32,706 nucleotides of DNA, from positions 1 through 32,706 of the forward strand of contig CALKGQ010000035.1 in assembly GCA_938085425.1 (NCBI GenBank), given 5' to 3'. The translations under genes and the position numbers were made by a program. The notes under the pieces were generated by a model that saw only the letters and a program-made list of their open reading frames with translations, was not told where the DNA came from and did no database searches. Every line of letters starts with the position of its first letter. Position 1 is the stretch's first letter. The DNA comes from an uncultured Flavobacteriales bacterium. Lineage in GTDB: Bacteria; Bacteroidota; Bacteroidia; Flavobacteriales_D; Sanyastnellaceae. Shown piece by piece: positions 1-7,442 of the stretch.

Positions 1-441
1 GTCTTCGTAAACGTCTTCATAAAAGCCTACGTTGTGGTATTCCAATTTGAAAATGCGGTTGGGAGAGACACCTTCCGTGGTGTGACGAATTTCGCTGACA
101 TCCTGCCCCGTGCTGTCTGCTGGGGACACGTCACAAATGTCCATTCCGAACATGGGCGCCAAATAATGAGGATTGCCAGAAGAGGGCTCACAGTAAAGCA
201 CTTCGCCAACCCCCTCGGTGAAAATGCCGGTGCAGGTGTCGTTCCAAACAAGCATGTCAAAAGGCATTGGAAGCGCAACAATAGGGTCGTCCCAGCCCAA
301 GCCGACGGGCAAGATGCTGTATTCTTCAAGTGGTTCGTAGGCTTGGTTTCCCACCACAACAGTGTATGGAGAGTCTTGGGCGTGAAGGGAAAGAGAACAA
401 AAGCAAAGACAAGCCAAGGCTAGGAGTGAAGGTGATTTCAT
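1..441 (-). CDS. Secreted protein of unknown function, 3' end cut by window edge
   Basis: An open frame starts at an ATG whose first base is 441 and runs without a stop to base 1 (147 codons visible). The product starts with a clear Sec signal peptide: MKSP, then a Leu/Cys/Ala/Phe-rich core, and a likely cleavage after residues 19-21 (HAQ). The mature part (VVVGNQAYEPL...) is acidic and rich in aromatic residues, Gly and Asp. I recognise no family in the visible part. Many Bacteroidota exported proteins of this style end in a T9SS or repeat domain, but that end would lie outside the window, so this is only a guess. The gene lies 35 nt downstream of the LOG-family gene and may be the last gene of the yajC-nhaC-uvrA-LOG series. 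No TAnnTTTG box is visible before its start. Confidence is high that it is coding and low for any function. Confidence 0.75.
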   Translation of the reverse strand, partial: MKSPSLLALACLCFCSLSLHAQDSPYTVVVGNQAYEPLEEYSILPVGLGWDDPIVALPMPFDMLVWNDTCTGIFTEGVGEVLYCEPSSGNPHYLAPMFGMDICDVSPADSTGQDVSEIRHTTEGVSPNRIFKLEYHNVGFYEDVYED

Positions 442-476
442 GAGAATGAGAGTGAAGGTGTTGATGGAAAAGAGCG

Positions 477-1163
477 TCAAAAATTGGGGCGAAGCTTGTT
501 TTGGACATGGAAATCTTCAATGGCCTTGACCACTTGTTCAGGGGAGTCGGCCATGTAAAACAGCTTGTGGTCGTCGGGGCTGATGGTTTGGTAACGCTCC
601 GCCATGACGCTCTGGAACCAATCCAGCAATCCAGCCCAAAATGAGCTGTCGTACAAGACTATCGGTTGCTTCTTGATTTTCTCTGTTTGCATCAAGGTCA
701 AGGCCTCAAACAGTTCATCCATCGTGCCAAACCCACCGGGCATCACGACAAAGGCTTGGCTGTATTTCACGAACATGACCTTTCGCACGAAGAAATAGTC
801 AAAGTGAAGGCAAGTGTCTGCATTGATGTAATCGTTGTGACTTTGCTCGAAGGGGAGCTCAATGTTGAGCCCCACAGACACGCCTTCACGGTCTTGTGCA
901 CCTCGGTTGCCGGCTTCCATGACCCCTGGGCCACCGCCCGTGATCACACCATATCCTGCGTCCACCAAGGCCGAGGCCACAGCGCGTGAAGCTTTGTACG
1001 TCTCTGTTTCTGGTCCTGTTCTTGCCGAGCCGTAGATGCTGACGCAAGGTCCAATGCGCTGCAAGGTTTCGTAGCCCTCAACGAACTCGCTCATGATTTT
1101 GAAAATCGACCAGCTGTCGTTGCTTTTGATTTCTGCCCAGGGCAATTGTGGATGCTTCTTCAT
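477..1163 (-). CDS. LOG-family (TIGR00730) nucleotide-binding protein, putative nucleoside 5'-monophosphate phosphoribohydrolase
   Basis: A 228-residue Rossmann-fold protein of the LOG / YvdD / lysine-decarboxylase-like family. Characterised members release the base from (cytokinin) nucleoside 5'-monophosphates; bacterial substrates are often AMP-like. Visible signatures are SIYGSAR near the N-terminus, GGGPGVMEAGNRGA, the conserved Arg in the FVRK stretch, and PGGFGTMDELFEALT, which carries the catalytic Glu. I chose the ATG at 1163 (MKKHPQLPW). An upstream TTG at 1187 would add eight residues and is less likely. The gene follows uvrA by about 51 nt and looks co-transcribed with it. The older label lysine decarboxylase should not be used for this family. 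Family assignment is firm; physiological substrate is unknown. Confidence 0.9.
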   Translation of the reverse strand: MKKHPQLPWAEIKSNDSWSIFKIMSEFVEGYETLQRIGPCVSIYGSARTGPETETYKASRAVASALVDAGYGVITGGGPGVMEAGNRGAQDREGVSVGLNIELPFEQSHNDYINADTCLHFDYFFVRKVMFVKYSQAFVVMPGGFGTMDELFEALTLMQTEKIKKQPIVLYDSSFWAGLLDWFQSVMAERYQTISPDDHKLFYMADSPEQVVKAIEDFHVQNKLRPNF

Positions 1164-1214
1164 GGCGGGAAGATGCACCAACTCCAACCACGGCCCAAAC
1201 TTTTGGAAGAGTCT

Positions 1215-4061
1215 TTATCTCGCCAGAAGCTCCTTGAGGTACTTGCCGGTGTGGCTTTGAGGTGCTTCCGCCACTTGTTCAGGAGTGCCCTGGGCCACAA
1301 TCGTCCCTCCATGTTTCCCCCCTTCAGGGCCGACGTCGACCACATGGTCGCACACCTTGATCACATCGAGTTGGTGCTCAATGACCACCACGGTGTTCCC
1401 CTGGTCCACCAACCGATGGAGCACATCGATCAGCATTTGCACGTCTTGAAAATGAAGCCCCGTGGTCGGTTCGTCCAGGATGTAGAGCGTATTTCCCGTG
1501 CCCACTCTTGCAAGTTCCGAGGCGAGTTTGACGCGCTGTGCCTCACCGCCACTCAGTGTGGTGCTCTGTTGTCCCAAGGTGATGTACCCCAATCCCACAG
1601 AGCGAAGGGTGGAGGTGATGCGGTGAATTTTGGGGATGGCTTCAAAGAAGACGAAGGCATCGTCCACGGTCATGGCCAACACATCTGCAATGCTTTTGCC
1701 CTTGTAACGCACCTCCAAAGTTTCTCTGTTGAAGCGCTTGCCTTGGCATGTTTCGCAGGTGACATGCACATCGGGCAGGAAGTTCATTTCCACAGTTCGA
1801 ACCCCCGCACCTTTGCATGTTTCACAGCGCCCCCCTGCCACATTGAACGAGAATCTGCCCTTCTTGTATCCTCTGATTTTGGCTTCAGGGAGAAGCGTGA
1901 ATTGCGTCCGGATGAGGTCCATCAACCCGGTGTAGGTGGCTGGGTTGGAGCGTGGCGTCCTTCCGATGGGGCTTTGGTCGATGGCGATGCACTTGTCGAT
2001 GTGCTGCATCCCCATGATGCGCTTGTGGGGCAACGGGATTCGGATGTCGTCGTGCAGGTGATTGAGAAGGGCGGGCAACAACGTCTGGTTGACGAGGGTG
2101 CTCTTTCCGCTTCCGCTGACGCCGCTGACGCCAATCAAGCATCCCAGTGGCAGTTTCAAGTCAACTTTTTGCAGGTTGTGGCCTGTTGCTCCCTTCAAAA
2201 TCAGGTTTTTTCTGTGTCCTTTGCGTCGCTTTTGGGGGAGTGCGATGCGTTTTTCGCCGTTGAGGAATTGTGCGGTCACCGATGCCGAGGCGAGGTGGGC
2301 ATTGGGAGGCCCTTGTGCCACGATGGCCCCGCCATGCACACCCGCTCCTGGGCCAATGTCCACAAGGTGGTCCGCTGCAAGCATCATGTCCTCGTCGTGC
2401 TCCACCACAATCACCGAGTTGCCAGCGTCTCGGAGGGCACAAAGGCTGTCGATCAATTTGCGGTTGTCCCTTTGGTGGAGTCCGATGCTTGGCTCATCTA
2501 GAATGTAAAGGACCTCCGTCAGTCGGCTGCCAATTTGGGTGGCCAGTCGGATGCGTTGTGCTTCTCCGCCACTGATGCTTCGAGTGGGGCGGTCCAAGCT
2601 GAGGTACCCCAAACCCACGTCCAAGAGGAACCCGATCCTGGCGCGTACTTCTTTCAGCGGTGCCTGGGCAATGATCGCTTGTTTCTCTGAAAGTTGTCCT
2701 TCCAAGCCGTCTAGGAAGACGGAGAGATCCACCAGGTCGAGATGCCCCAATTCCCCAATGTTTTTTCCACCAAGCCGGAATTGAAGGCTGACAGGCTTCA
2801 ATCGAGCGCCATCGCACGTGGGGCAGGTGACCTTGTGCATGAAGGACTGGGCCCAACGGCGAAGGGGAATGGACTTGGCTTTTTGGGCCGACCGCACGAT
2901 GGCGGCGACCAGACCCTCAAAGGGGACGGTGCCTCCTCGAATGCCTCCTTTGTCCTGAAGCTTCACCTCTCGATCTGTGCCGTACAAAATTTCTCCCATC
3001 ACCGCCTCCGGGATGTTGCCCACTGGGGTGGAAGGGGCGATGTTGTGTCCTGCAAGGATGGAGGCCACAATGCGTGACGTCAAATTGTCCTTCAACTTGC
3101 CCAAAGGGGCGATGCCTCCACGCTTGACGGTGGCAGTAGGGTCAGGCATCAAGGTCTCAGGGTCCACTTCGGCCACCTTTCCCAATCCATTGCAGGTGGG
3201 ACAGGCACCGTACGGGCTGTTGAAGCTGAACAGATTGGGTTCCGGATCGGGGTAGGCAAGTCCTGTGGACGGGCACATCAAGTTCCTGCTGAAATGGATG
3301 GGATCGTTTCCTTCGAGCGGCATCACCGCCATGGTGCCCTTTCCAAGTGCAAGCGCGGTCTGCACGGACTTGAAGATGCGCGCTTGGTCTTGGGAGCGCA
3401 CCACAATGCGGTCCACCACAGCCTCGATGTCGTGGACCTTGTATCGGTCCACCTTGAACCCAGGCTCGAGCTCCTTGATTTGTCCGTCCACACGGGCGCG
3501 CACATAGCCCTGCCGCATGATCTGTTCGAACAACTCCCGGTAATGACCTTTCCTGCCACGGACCATGGGCGCCAACAGCAGGAGTTTTTCACCTTCGAAA
3601 CGCGCGAGGATGTTCTCTGCAATTTGCGCATCGGTGTACCGTACCATGGGCTCGCCTGTCTCTAGGGAAAAGGCATCGGCGGCACGCGCATACAGCAACC
3701 GTAAAAAGTCATGGACTTCGGTGACGGTGCCCACGGTGGAACGTGGGTTTTTGGACACGGTTTTTTGCTCAATGGCCACCACCGGACTTAGACCTGTGAT
3801 GCTTTCTACTTTGGGGCGTTTCAGGCCGCCGAGGAATTGTCGGGCATAGGCACTCAGGGTCTCCAGAAATCGCCTTTGGCCCTCGGCGTAGAGCGTGTCA
3901 AACGCCAGGCTGGACTTTCCGCTGCCGCTCACTCCCGTGAACACCACGAGTTGGTTGCGGGGCAGTTCCAAGTCGACATTCTTGAGGTTGTGTTCCGACG
4001 CCCCAGTGACCACCAGACGGTCTTGTCTTTGGTCTGGGGTGGGGTGTTGGAGGGTCGACAT
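1215..4061 (-). CDS. uvrA: Excinuclease ABC subunit A
   Basis: UvrA, the DNA-damage sensor of nucleotide excision repair, acts as an ATP-binding dimer that loads UvrB on lesions in the cytoplasm. The 948 residues match the usual length. It has two ABC modules: Walker A GVSGSGKS at residues 43-50 and a second GVSGSGKST near the middle, with signature motifs SISGGEAQRIRLA and TLSGGEAQRVKLA, each followed by an ILDEPS/ILDEPT Walker B. The C-terminal zinc module is intact (CETC...CETC, about 19 residues apart). The first zinc module is not: the expected C-x2-C is Cys263-Pro-Ser-Thr266, while its partner pair Cys287/Cys290 is present. It starts 30 nt after nhaC and probably shares that transcript; I see no promoter box of its own. 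Confidence 0.98.
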   Translation of the reverse strand: MSTLQHPTPDQRQDRLVVTGASEHNLKNVDLELPRNQLVVFTGVSGSGKSSLAFDTLYAEGQRRFLETLSAYARQFLGGLKRPKVESITGLSPVVAIEQKTVSKNPRSTVGTVTEVHDFLRLLYARAADAFSLETGEPMVRYTDAQIAENILARFEGEKLLLLAPMVRGRKGHYRELFEQIMRQGYVRARVDGQIKELEPGFKVDRYKVHDIEAVVDRIVVRSQDQARIFKSVQTALALGKGTMAVMPLEGNDPIHFSRNLMCPSTGLAYPDPEPNLFSFNSPYGACPTCNGLGKVAEVDPETLMPDPTATVKRGGIAPLGKLKDNLTSRIVASILAGHNIAPSTPVGNIPEAVMGEILYGTDREVKLQDKGGIRGGTVPFEGLVAAIVRSAQKAKSIPLRRWAQSFMHKVTCPTCDGARLKPVSLQFRLGGKNIGELGHLDLVDLSVFLDGLEGQLSEKQAIIAQAPLKEVRARIGFLLDVGLGYLSLDRPTRSISGGEAQRIRLATQIGSRLTEVLYILDEPSIGLHQRDNRKLIDSLCALRDAGNSVIVVEHDEDMMLAADHLVDIGPGAGVHGGAIVAQGPPNAHLASASVTAQFLNGEKRIALPQKRRKGHRKNLILKGATGHNLQKVDLKLPLGCLIGVSGVSGSGKSTLVNQTLLPALLNHLHDDIRIPLPHKRIMGMQHIDKCIAIDQSPIGRTPRSNPATYTGLMDLIRTQFTLLPEAKIRGYKKGRFSFNVAGGRCETCKGAGVRTVEMNFLPDVHVTCETCQGKRFNRETLEVRYKGKSIADVLAMTVDDAFVFFEAIPKIHRITSTLRSVGLGYITLGQQSTTLSGGEAQRVKLASELARVGTGNTLYILDEPTTGLHFQDVQMLIDVLHRLVDQGNTVVVIEHQLDVIKVCDHVVDVGPEGGKHGGTIVAQGTPEQVAEAPQSHTGKYLKELLAR

Positions 4062-4091
4062 GAGGGAGCAACAATTTTGCAGTCAACTCGT

Positions 4092-5561
4092 TCACACCTC
4101 GGGCCGGATCTCTGGGGTCGGCGCTTCGGAAAGCGTTCTCAGGTTCCACCCAAGTCCCGCAACCAGCAAAGTCATGAGCGGGGACACCCAGTTGAAGATG
4201 CAATACGGCGCATAGGCCAAGGTCGCCACGCCAAGGATGCCACTTTGGGCAACACCACAGGTGTTCCACGGGATGAGGACCGACGTCACCGTGCCAGCAT
4301 CTTCCAACGTTCGGCTCAAGTTTTCGGGCGCAAGTCCTTGTTTTTGGTAGGCACTTCCCAGCATTTTGCCAGGCACAACGATGGCGATGTACTGGTCCGA
4401 GGCGAGGACATTGAATGCCAAGCAGGCTCCAACGGTGCGGCCAATCAATCCCAGTGCACTGTTGACGCCGCCTACAAGGGCTTGTGTCAACCGCGCAAGC
4501 ATGCCGGTGGCTTGCAACACGGCCCCAAACGTCATGGCACAAACGATCAGCCACACGGTGTTGAGCATGCCTGCCATGCCACTCGAGCTCAACAGTTTGT
4601 CCGCCAATTCGTGGCCTGTCACCACACTGACATCCAAGGCCATCGCCTGCATGGAAGCGATGTAAGCGGCTGCGGCGCCCCCCCATTCGGGGCCGGCGAC
4701 GGAAGCAACGACATCGGGTTGGAACACCACGGCAGTCAATGCGCCGAGGAGAACTCCGACAAAGAGGGCAGGGGCGGCGGGCACCTTTCGCGCAATCATG
4801 ACCAGCACCACAACGGGGGCGAGGAAAAGGCCCAGGTGGATGTTGAATGCTCCTGACACAGCCTCTGCAAATCCAGGCGCCAAGGTGGCATTGGCATCTG
4901 CGGCACCTCCAGTGAAGCCCACGGCCAGAAAGACCAAAAGGGCGACGGCAATGCTTGGGCCTGTGGTGTACAGCATGTAGCGGATGTGCGTGACCAAATC
5001 GGTGCCTGCCACGGCAGGTGCGAGGTTGGTGGTGTCGCTCAGCGGGGACATCTTGTCCCCGAAGTAGGCGCCACTGATGATGGCGCCGGCCACCCATCCT
5101 TCAGAGAGGCCCATGGCCTGTCCAATGCCAATCAGTGCAATGCCCACCGTGCCTACGGTGCCCCACGAACTGCCTGTGGCGAGAGAGAGCACGGCACAAA
5201 CAATGCAGGCTGCGAACAAAAAGATGCCTGGCTGCAACACCATCATGCCATAATGAATGAAGGCGGGGATGATGCCTGCGAGAAGCCAAGTTCCCGACAA
5301 AGCGCCGATGAGCAGCAGGATCAAGAGGGCCTCAGTGGCCGTGCCAATGCTGTGGGCGATGGCCTCGCGAATGGACTCCCAATTGGTGCCTCTGGCCATC
5401 CCCAATGCACCTGCACTCAATGCCGCAAGGAGCAACGCGATTTGGTTGGATCCGTAGGAGCTGTCTTCTCCAAAGAAGACGACATCTGCGCCAAGAAGGC
5501 AGACCAAAAGAACCACTGGTGCCAGGGCCACCAGAAGGGGCATGCTCGGCCGGGAGGTCAT
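4092..5561 (-). CDS. nhaC: NhaC-family Na+/H+ antiporter
   Basis: A 489-residue inner-membrane protein made almost entirely of hydrophobic segments (roughly 11-12 helices). Segments such as TGSSWGTVGTVGIALIGIGQ, the AGAIISGAYFGDKMSPLSDTTNL stretch and LASDQYIAIVVPGKM are characteristic of the NhaC / IT-superfamily antiporters, which exchange Na+ for H+ (some relatives exchange malate/lactate). The start at 5561 overlaps the yajC stop by 4 nt (ATGA), indicating translational coupling. Together with NqrA at the other end of the window it suggests a cell that runs a Na+ cycle. The exact substrate cannot be read from sequence, so the gene symbol is by family. Confidence 0.88.
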   Translation of the reverse strand: MTSRPSMPLLVALAPVVLLVCLLGADVVFFGEDSSYGSNQIALLLAALSAGALGMARGTNWESIREAIAHSIGTATEALLILLLIGALSGTWLLAGIIPAFIHYGMMVLQPGIFLFAACIVCAVLSLATGSSWGTVGTVGIALIGIGQAMGLSEGWVAGAIISGAYFGDKMSPLSDTTNLAPAVAGTDLVTHIRYMLYTTGPSIAVALLVFLAVGFTGGAADANATLAPGFAEAVSGAFNIHLGLFLAPVVVLVMIARKVPAAPALFVGVLLGALTAVVFQPDVVASVAGPEWGGAAAAYIASMQAMALDVSVVTGHELADKLLSSSGMAGMLNTVWLIVCAMTFGAVLQATGMLARLTQALVGGVNSALGLIGRTVGACLAFNVLASDQYIAIVVPGKMLGSAYQKQGLAPENLSRTLEDAGTVTSVLIPWNTCGVAQSGILGVATLAYAPYCIFNWVSPLMTLLVAGLGWNLRTLSEAPTPEIRPEV

Positions 5562-5881
5562 TTGGTCTTTGCTTCGAGCTCTTGCGTGTCTGCCGCGCCA
5601 TTGGGGGACAAAGAGGATTTGTCCAGACGTGCCTTGCCAGACTCCATGTCCACCACAACGGTTTTTTCACTGACGGAAACAACTTTGCCGTGCAACCCGC
5701 CAATGGTGACCACATGGTCCCCCTTTTTGACAGCTTCACGGTACTTCTGGGCTTCCTTTTGGCGCTTCATTTGGGGCCGAATCATGAACAAGTACATGAT
5801 GGCAAACATGCCCGACAACATGAGCAATGTGGACATGCTGCTGCCTCCGGCAGCGGCTTGGAGAAGAAGGTTGGAGATCAT
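5558..5881 (-). CDS. yajC: Sec translocon accessory protein YajC
   Basis: A 107-residue single-span inner-membrane protein. YajC associates with SecDF-SecYEG, although its precise role remains modest. A hydrophobic helix (about residues 17-34) is followed by the family hallmark MIRPQMKRQKE, and then by a small basic/beta domain with GDHVVTIGGLHGKV. The acidic, Lys-rich tail is typical. Its ATG (5881) sits only 4 nt after a perfect TAnnTTTG box, so it may be translated from a leaderless mRNA and probably begins the yajC-nhaC-uvrA transcription unit. The DUF1573 gene ends 33 nt upstream; the nusB-DUF1573-yajC order is one I recall as common in Bacteroidota. Confidence 0.96.
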   Translation of the reverse strand: MISNLLLQAAAGGSSMSTLLMLSGMFAIMYLFMIRPQMKRQKEAQKYREAVKKGDHVVTIGGLHGKVVSVSEKTVVVDMESGKARLDKSSLSPNGAADTQELEAKTK

Positions 5882-5885
5882 GGCT

Positions 5886-5918
5886 CAAATGTACCCATCG
5901 AGTGGGTTCCGGCGTCAA
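5886..5918 (-). promoter_or_regulatory. Bacteroidota-type promoter of yajC
   Basis: On the minus strand TACATTTG (5893 to 5886) matches the Bacteroidota -7 consensus TAnnTTTG exactly. A TTG at 5918-5916 lies 22 nt upstream, inside the 17-23 nt spacing reported for flavobacterial promoters. Only 4 nt (AGCC) separate the box from the yajC ATG, so the predicted transcription start falls on or next to the start codon. Confidence 0.75.
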
Positions 5919-6385
5919 TGGGAAGTCAACACTTCCCCAACAAGATGCAAACGCACGATACTGGGGTCTGTGTTGGCCACGACGGAGATGACCTTGTCTT
6001 GAGGCCCCGATTTGTCTTGGGAATCGAAGGCCACTTCGACCACACCTTCTTCGCCTGGTGCCAAGGCATGCCGAGGCCAAGTTTTGGGGACCGTGCATCC
6101 ACAGGTGGTGGACACATCGGCGATCAAGGCTTGTCCAGGACCTTCGTTGCGGAATGAAAATCGATGGGTCACCACATGGCCCTCGCTGATGATGCCAAAT
6201 GCATGGAGCGTGTCTTGAAACACCAGGGTGGGCCTTGCCACGGTTTGGGCCCCACCTTCCGCTGCCGTCGCAGGGATGACGATGGCTTGCGTGCCCGGGA
6301 CTTGGGGTTGGTCACAAGCGACCCAAGGGGCCAGTAAGACAGCAGTTAGGGCAGGGAGGAGGTTGCGCATGGACAGCATGGTCAT
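5915..6385 (-). CDS. DUF1573 domain protein, probable lipoprotein
   Basis: A 156-residue exported protein. The start is taken at the ATG at 6385 because it overlaps the nusB stop as ATGA; later in-frame ATGs at 6379 and 6370 are possible. A hydrophobic signal ends in APWVAC, with Cys24 as a possible lipidation site, although Trp at -3 is atypical for a lipobox. The rest is one DUF1573 domain (Ig-like, ASH/MSP-like fold): FGIISEGHVVTHRFSFRNEG, then the hallmark STTCGCTVP, then LAPGEEGVVEVAFDS. Function is unknown; these proteins are abundant in Bacteroidota envelopes. It lies between nusB and yajC and is probably translated with nusB. Confidence 0.9.
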   Translation of the reverse strand: MTMLSMRNLLPALTAVLLAPWVACDQPQVPGTQAIVIPATAAEGGAQTVARPTLVFQDTLHAFGIISEGHVVTHRFSFRNEGPGQALIADVSTTCGCTVPKTWPRHALAPGEEGVVEVAFDSQDKSGPQDKVISVVANTDPSIVRLHLVGEVLTSH

Positions 6386-7326
6386 TCGATCAATCCCCGT
6401 CCAACTTTTTTGATGCCTCCGCTTTCTTTCAATTGCGTGAACAACTGGTCCAAAATGCCATTGATGAATCCGTGGCTCTTGGGGGTGCTGTAGTACTTGC
6501 TCAATTCGATGTACTCGTTGAGTGTCACTTTCAAGGGGATGGAGTCGAAGGTTTGGGCTTCTGCCAAGGCCATCTTCATCAGGATGCGGTCGGTGGTGGC
6601 GATGCGCTCGAGTTCCCAATTTTGCGCCCCCTCCTTGATGTGCCCCTCACTGGCCTCACCGAGTGCAAGGGTCTGCGTGAAAAGACCTTCCATGAAAGCT
6701 TTGTCGTCGTCATCGTCCCTCCACAAAGGAAGAAGTTCGACATCCTCATCGCCTTCTTTGATGGTTTTGATGGTTTTGATGGCCATGCTCGCGGCCAAAT
6801 CGAGGTCGTCCACCCAGAAGATGCTTTCCTCTTCCAACATGTCTTGGAACAAGTCAAAGTTCACCATGTGTTTGCGGAACATCCTGACCAAGCTCTCCCG
6901 GTCCACTTGAAACCCACGATCGTCATTCGCCATGTACTCCTGGTACTCTTCATTGTCCAGCATCCCTTTGAAGATGGCGCGAAGCAGTTCTTGTCGATTG
7001 GCCCAGCCTACACCTGTGGACTCGCATGCTTTCTTCAGGTTCTTGCTGTTGGCCAAAACCCGAAGGGGTTTGTTGGTCACAAACTTCGTATTGGGGTTCA
7101 GGTCTTCCGGCGAAGGCAGCTGCTTTTTGTACCCCGCTTCGATGCGGTCAATGGCCAAGGCTTGCATCGACCCCACCATGTCGAGCAGCATCAGATACAG
7201 TTCCTGCATCTTGATTGTGCTGTGGTCCAATGCCTTTCGGGCCCGCACGACGTCGCGTTCCTCATCTTGGTAGTATCCAAACAAAACTTGCAGGATTTTG
7301 ATCCTGAGATGGCGGCGATTGAGCAT
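6382..7326 (-). CDS. nusB: Transcription antitermination protein NusB (long Bacteroidota form)
   Basis: NusB binds rRNA leader boxA RNA with NusE/S10 and supports antitermination of rRNA transcription. The ATG at 7326 gives MLNRRHLRIKILQVLFGYYQ, the usual NusB opening, and 314 residues. This is more than twice the E. coli length; the extended N-terminal half is normal for Bacteroidota. The classical NusB fold lies in the last 130 or so residues (ERIATTDRILMKMALAEAQTF, LNEYIELSKYYSTPKSHGFINGILD). The stop overlaps the DUF1573 start by 4 nt. A perfect TAnnTTTG box lies 16 nt upstream. A short in-frame tandem repeat (6757-6783) encodes an IKT/IKT/IKE run. Confidence 0.95.
   Translation of the reverse strand: MLNRRHLRIKILQVLFGYYQDEERDVVRARKALDHSTIKMQELYLMLLDMVGSMQALAIDRIEAGYKKQLPSPEDLNPNTKFVTNKPLRVLANSKNLKKACESTGVGWANRQELLRAIFKGMLDNEEYQEYMANDDRGFQVDRESLVRMFRKHMVNFDLFQDMLEEESIFWVDDLDLAASMAIKTIKTIKEGDEDVELLPLWRDDDDDKAFMEGLFTQTLALGEASEGHIKEGAQNWELERIATTDRILMKMALAEAQTFDSIPLKVTLNEYIELSKYYSTPKSHGFINGILDQLFTQLKESGGIKKVGRGLIE
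6757..6783 (-). repeat. Three 9-bp tandem units inside nusB
   Basis: Read on the plus strand, three successive copies of TTTGATGG(T/C) occupy 6757-6765, 6766-6774 and 6775-6783. They encode an Ile-Lys-Thr repeat on the minus strand in the linker between the N-terminal half and the NusB fold. Being in frame, gain or loss of one unit would preserve the reading frame. Confidence 0.8.
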
Positions 7327-7342
7327 GGTGGCGAGTTGGGTC

Positions 7343-7350
7343 CAAAAGTA
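7343..7350 (-). promoter_or_regulatory. -7 box of the nusB promoter
   Basis: TACTTTTG on the minus strand is a full match to TAnnTTTG and lies 16 nt before the nusB ATG, leaving a leader of roughly 10 nt. I see no TTG at the expected -33 distance, so the call rests on the -7 box and position only. Confidence 0.55.
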
Positions 7351-7429
7351 GTCAGGCAAACGAAGAGAACATCTCGGCTGTGTTTAAGTTTTTTCACCAA
7401 GCGAACGGGGACATCGCATGCGCTCCGGT

Positions 7430-7437
7430 TAATTTTG
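7430..7437 (+). promoter_or_regulatory. -7 box of the DUF4249 gene
   Basis: TAATTTTG is a full TAnnTTTG match, with only 5 nt between it and the ATG at 7443. This predicts transcription starting at or beside the start codon. No TTG is visible 17-23 nt upstream. It shares the 116-nt divergent region 7327-7442 with the nusB promoter. Confidence 0.6.
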
Positions 7438-7442
7438 CACCC

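Noticed and set aside
1164-1187. Upstream TTG start for the LOG-family gene
   Set aside because: It would add eight residues not expected in the family; the ATG at 1163 is a better start.
1146-2501. A long open frame (451 codons) on the plus strand opposite uvrA
   Set aside because: It is antisense to strongly conserved UvrA motifs, has a His/Cys-rich, non-protein-like composition, and results from the high GC of the opposite gene.
3837-6002. Long plus-strand frames opposite nhaC, yajC and the uvrA start
   Set aside because: They oppose firmly identified genes, show no hydrophobic or domain pattern, and have no promoter box.
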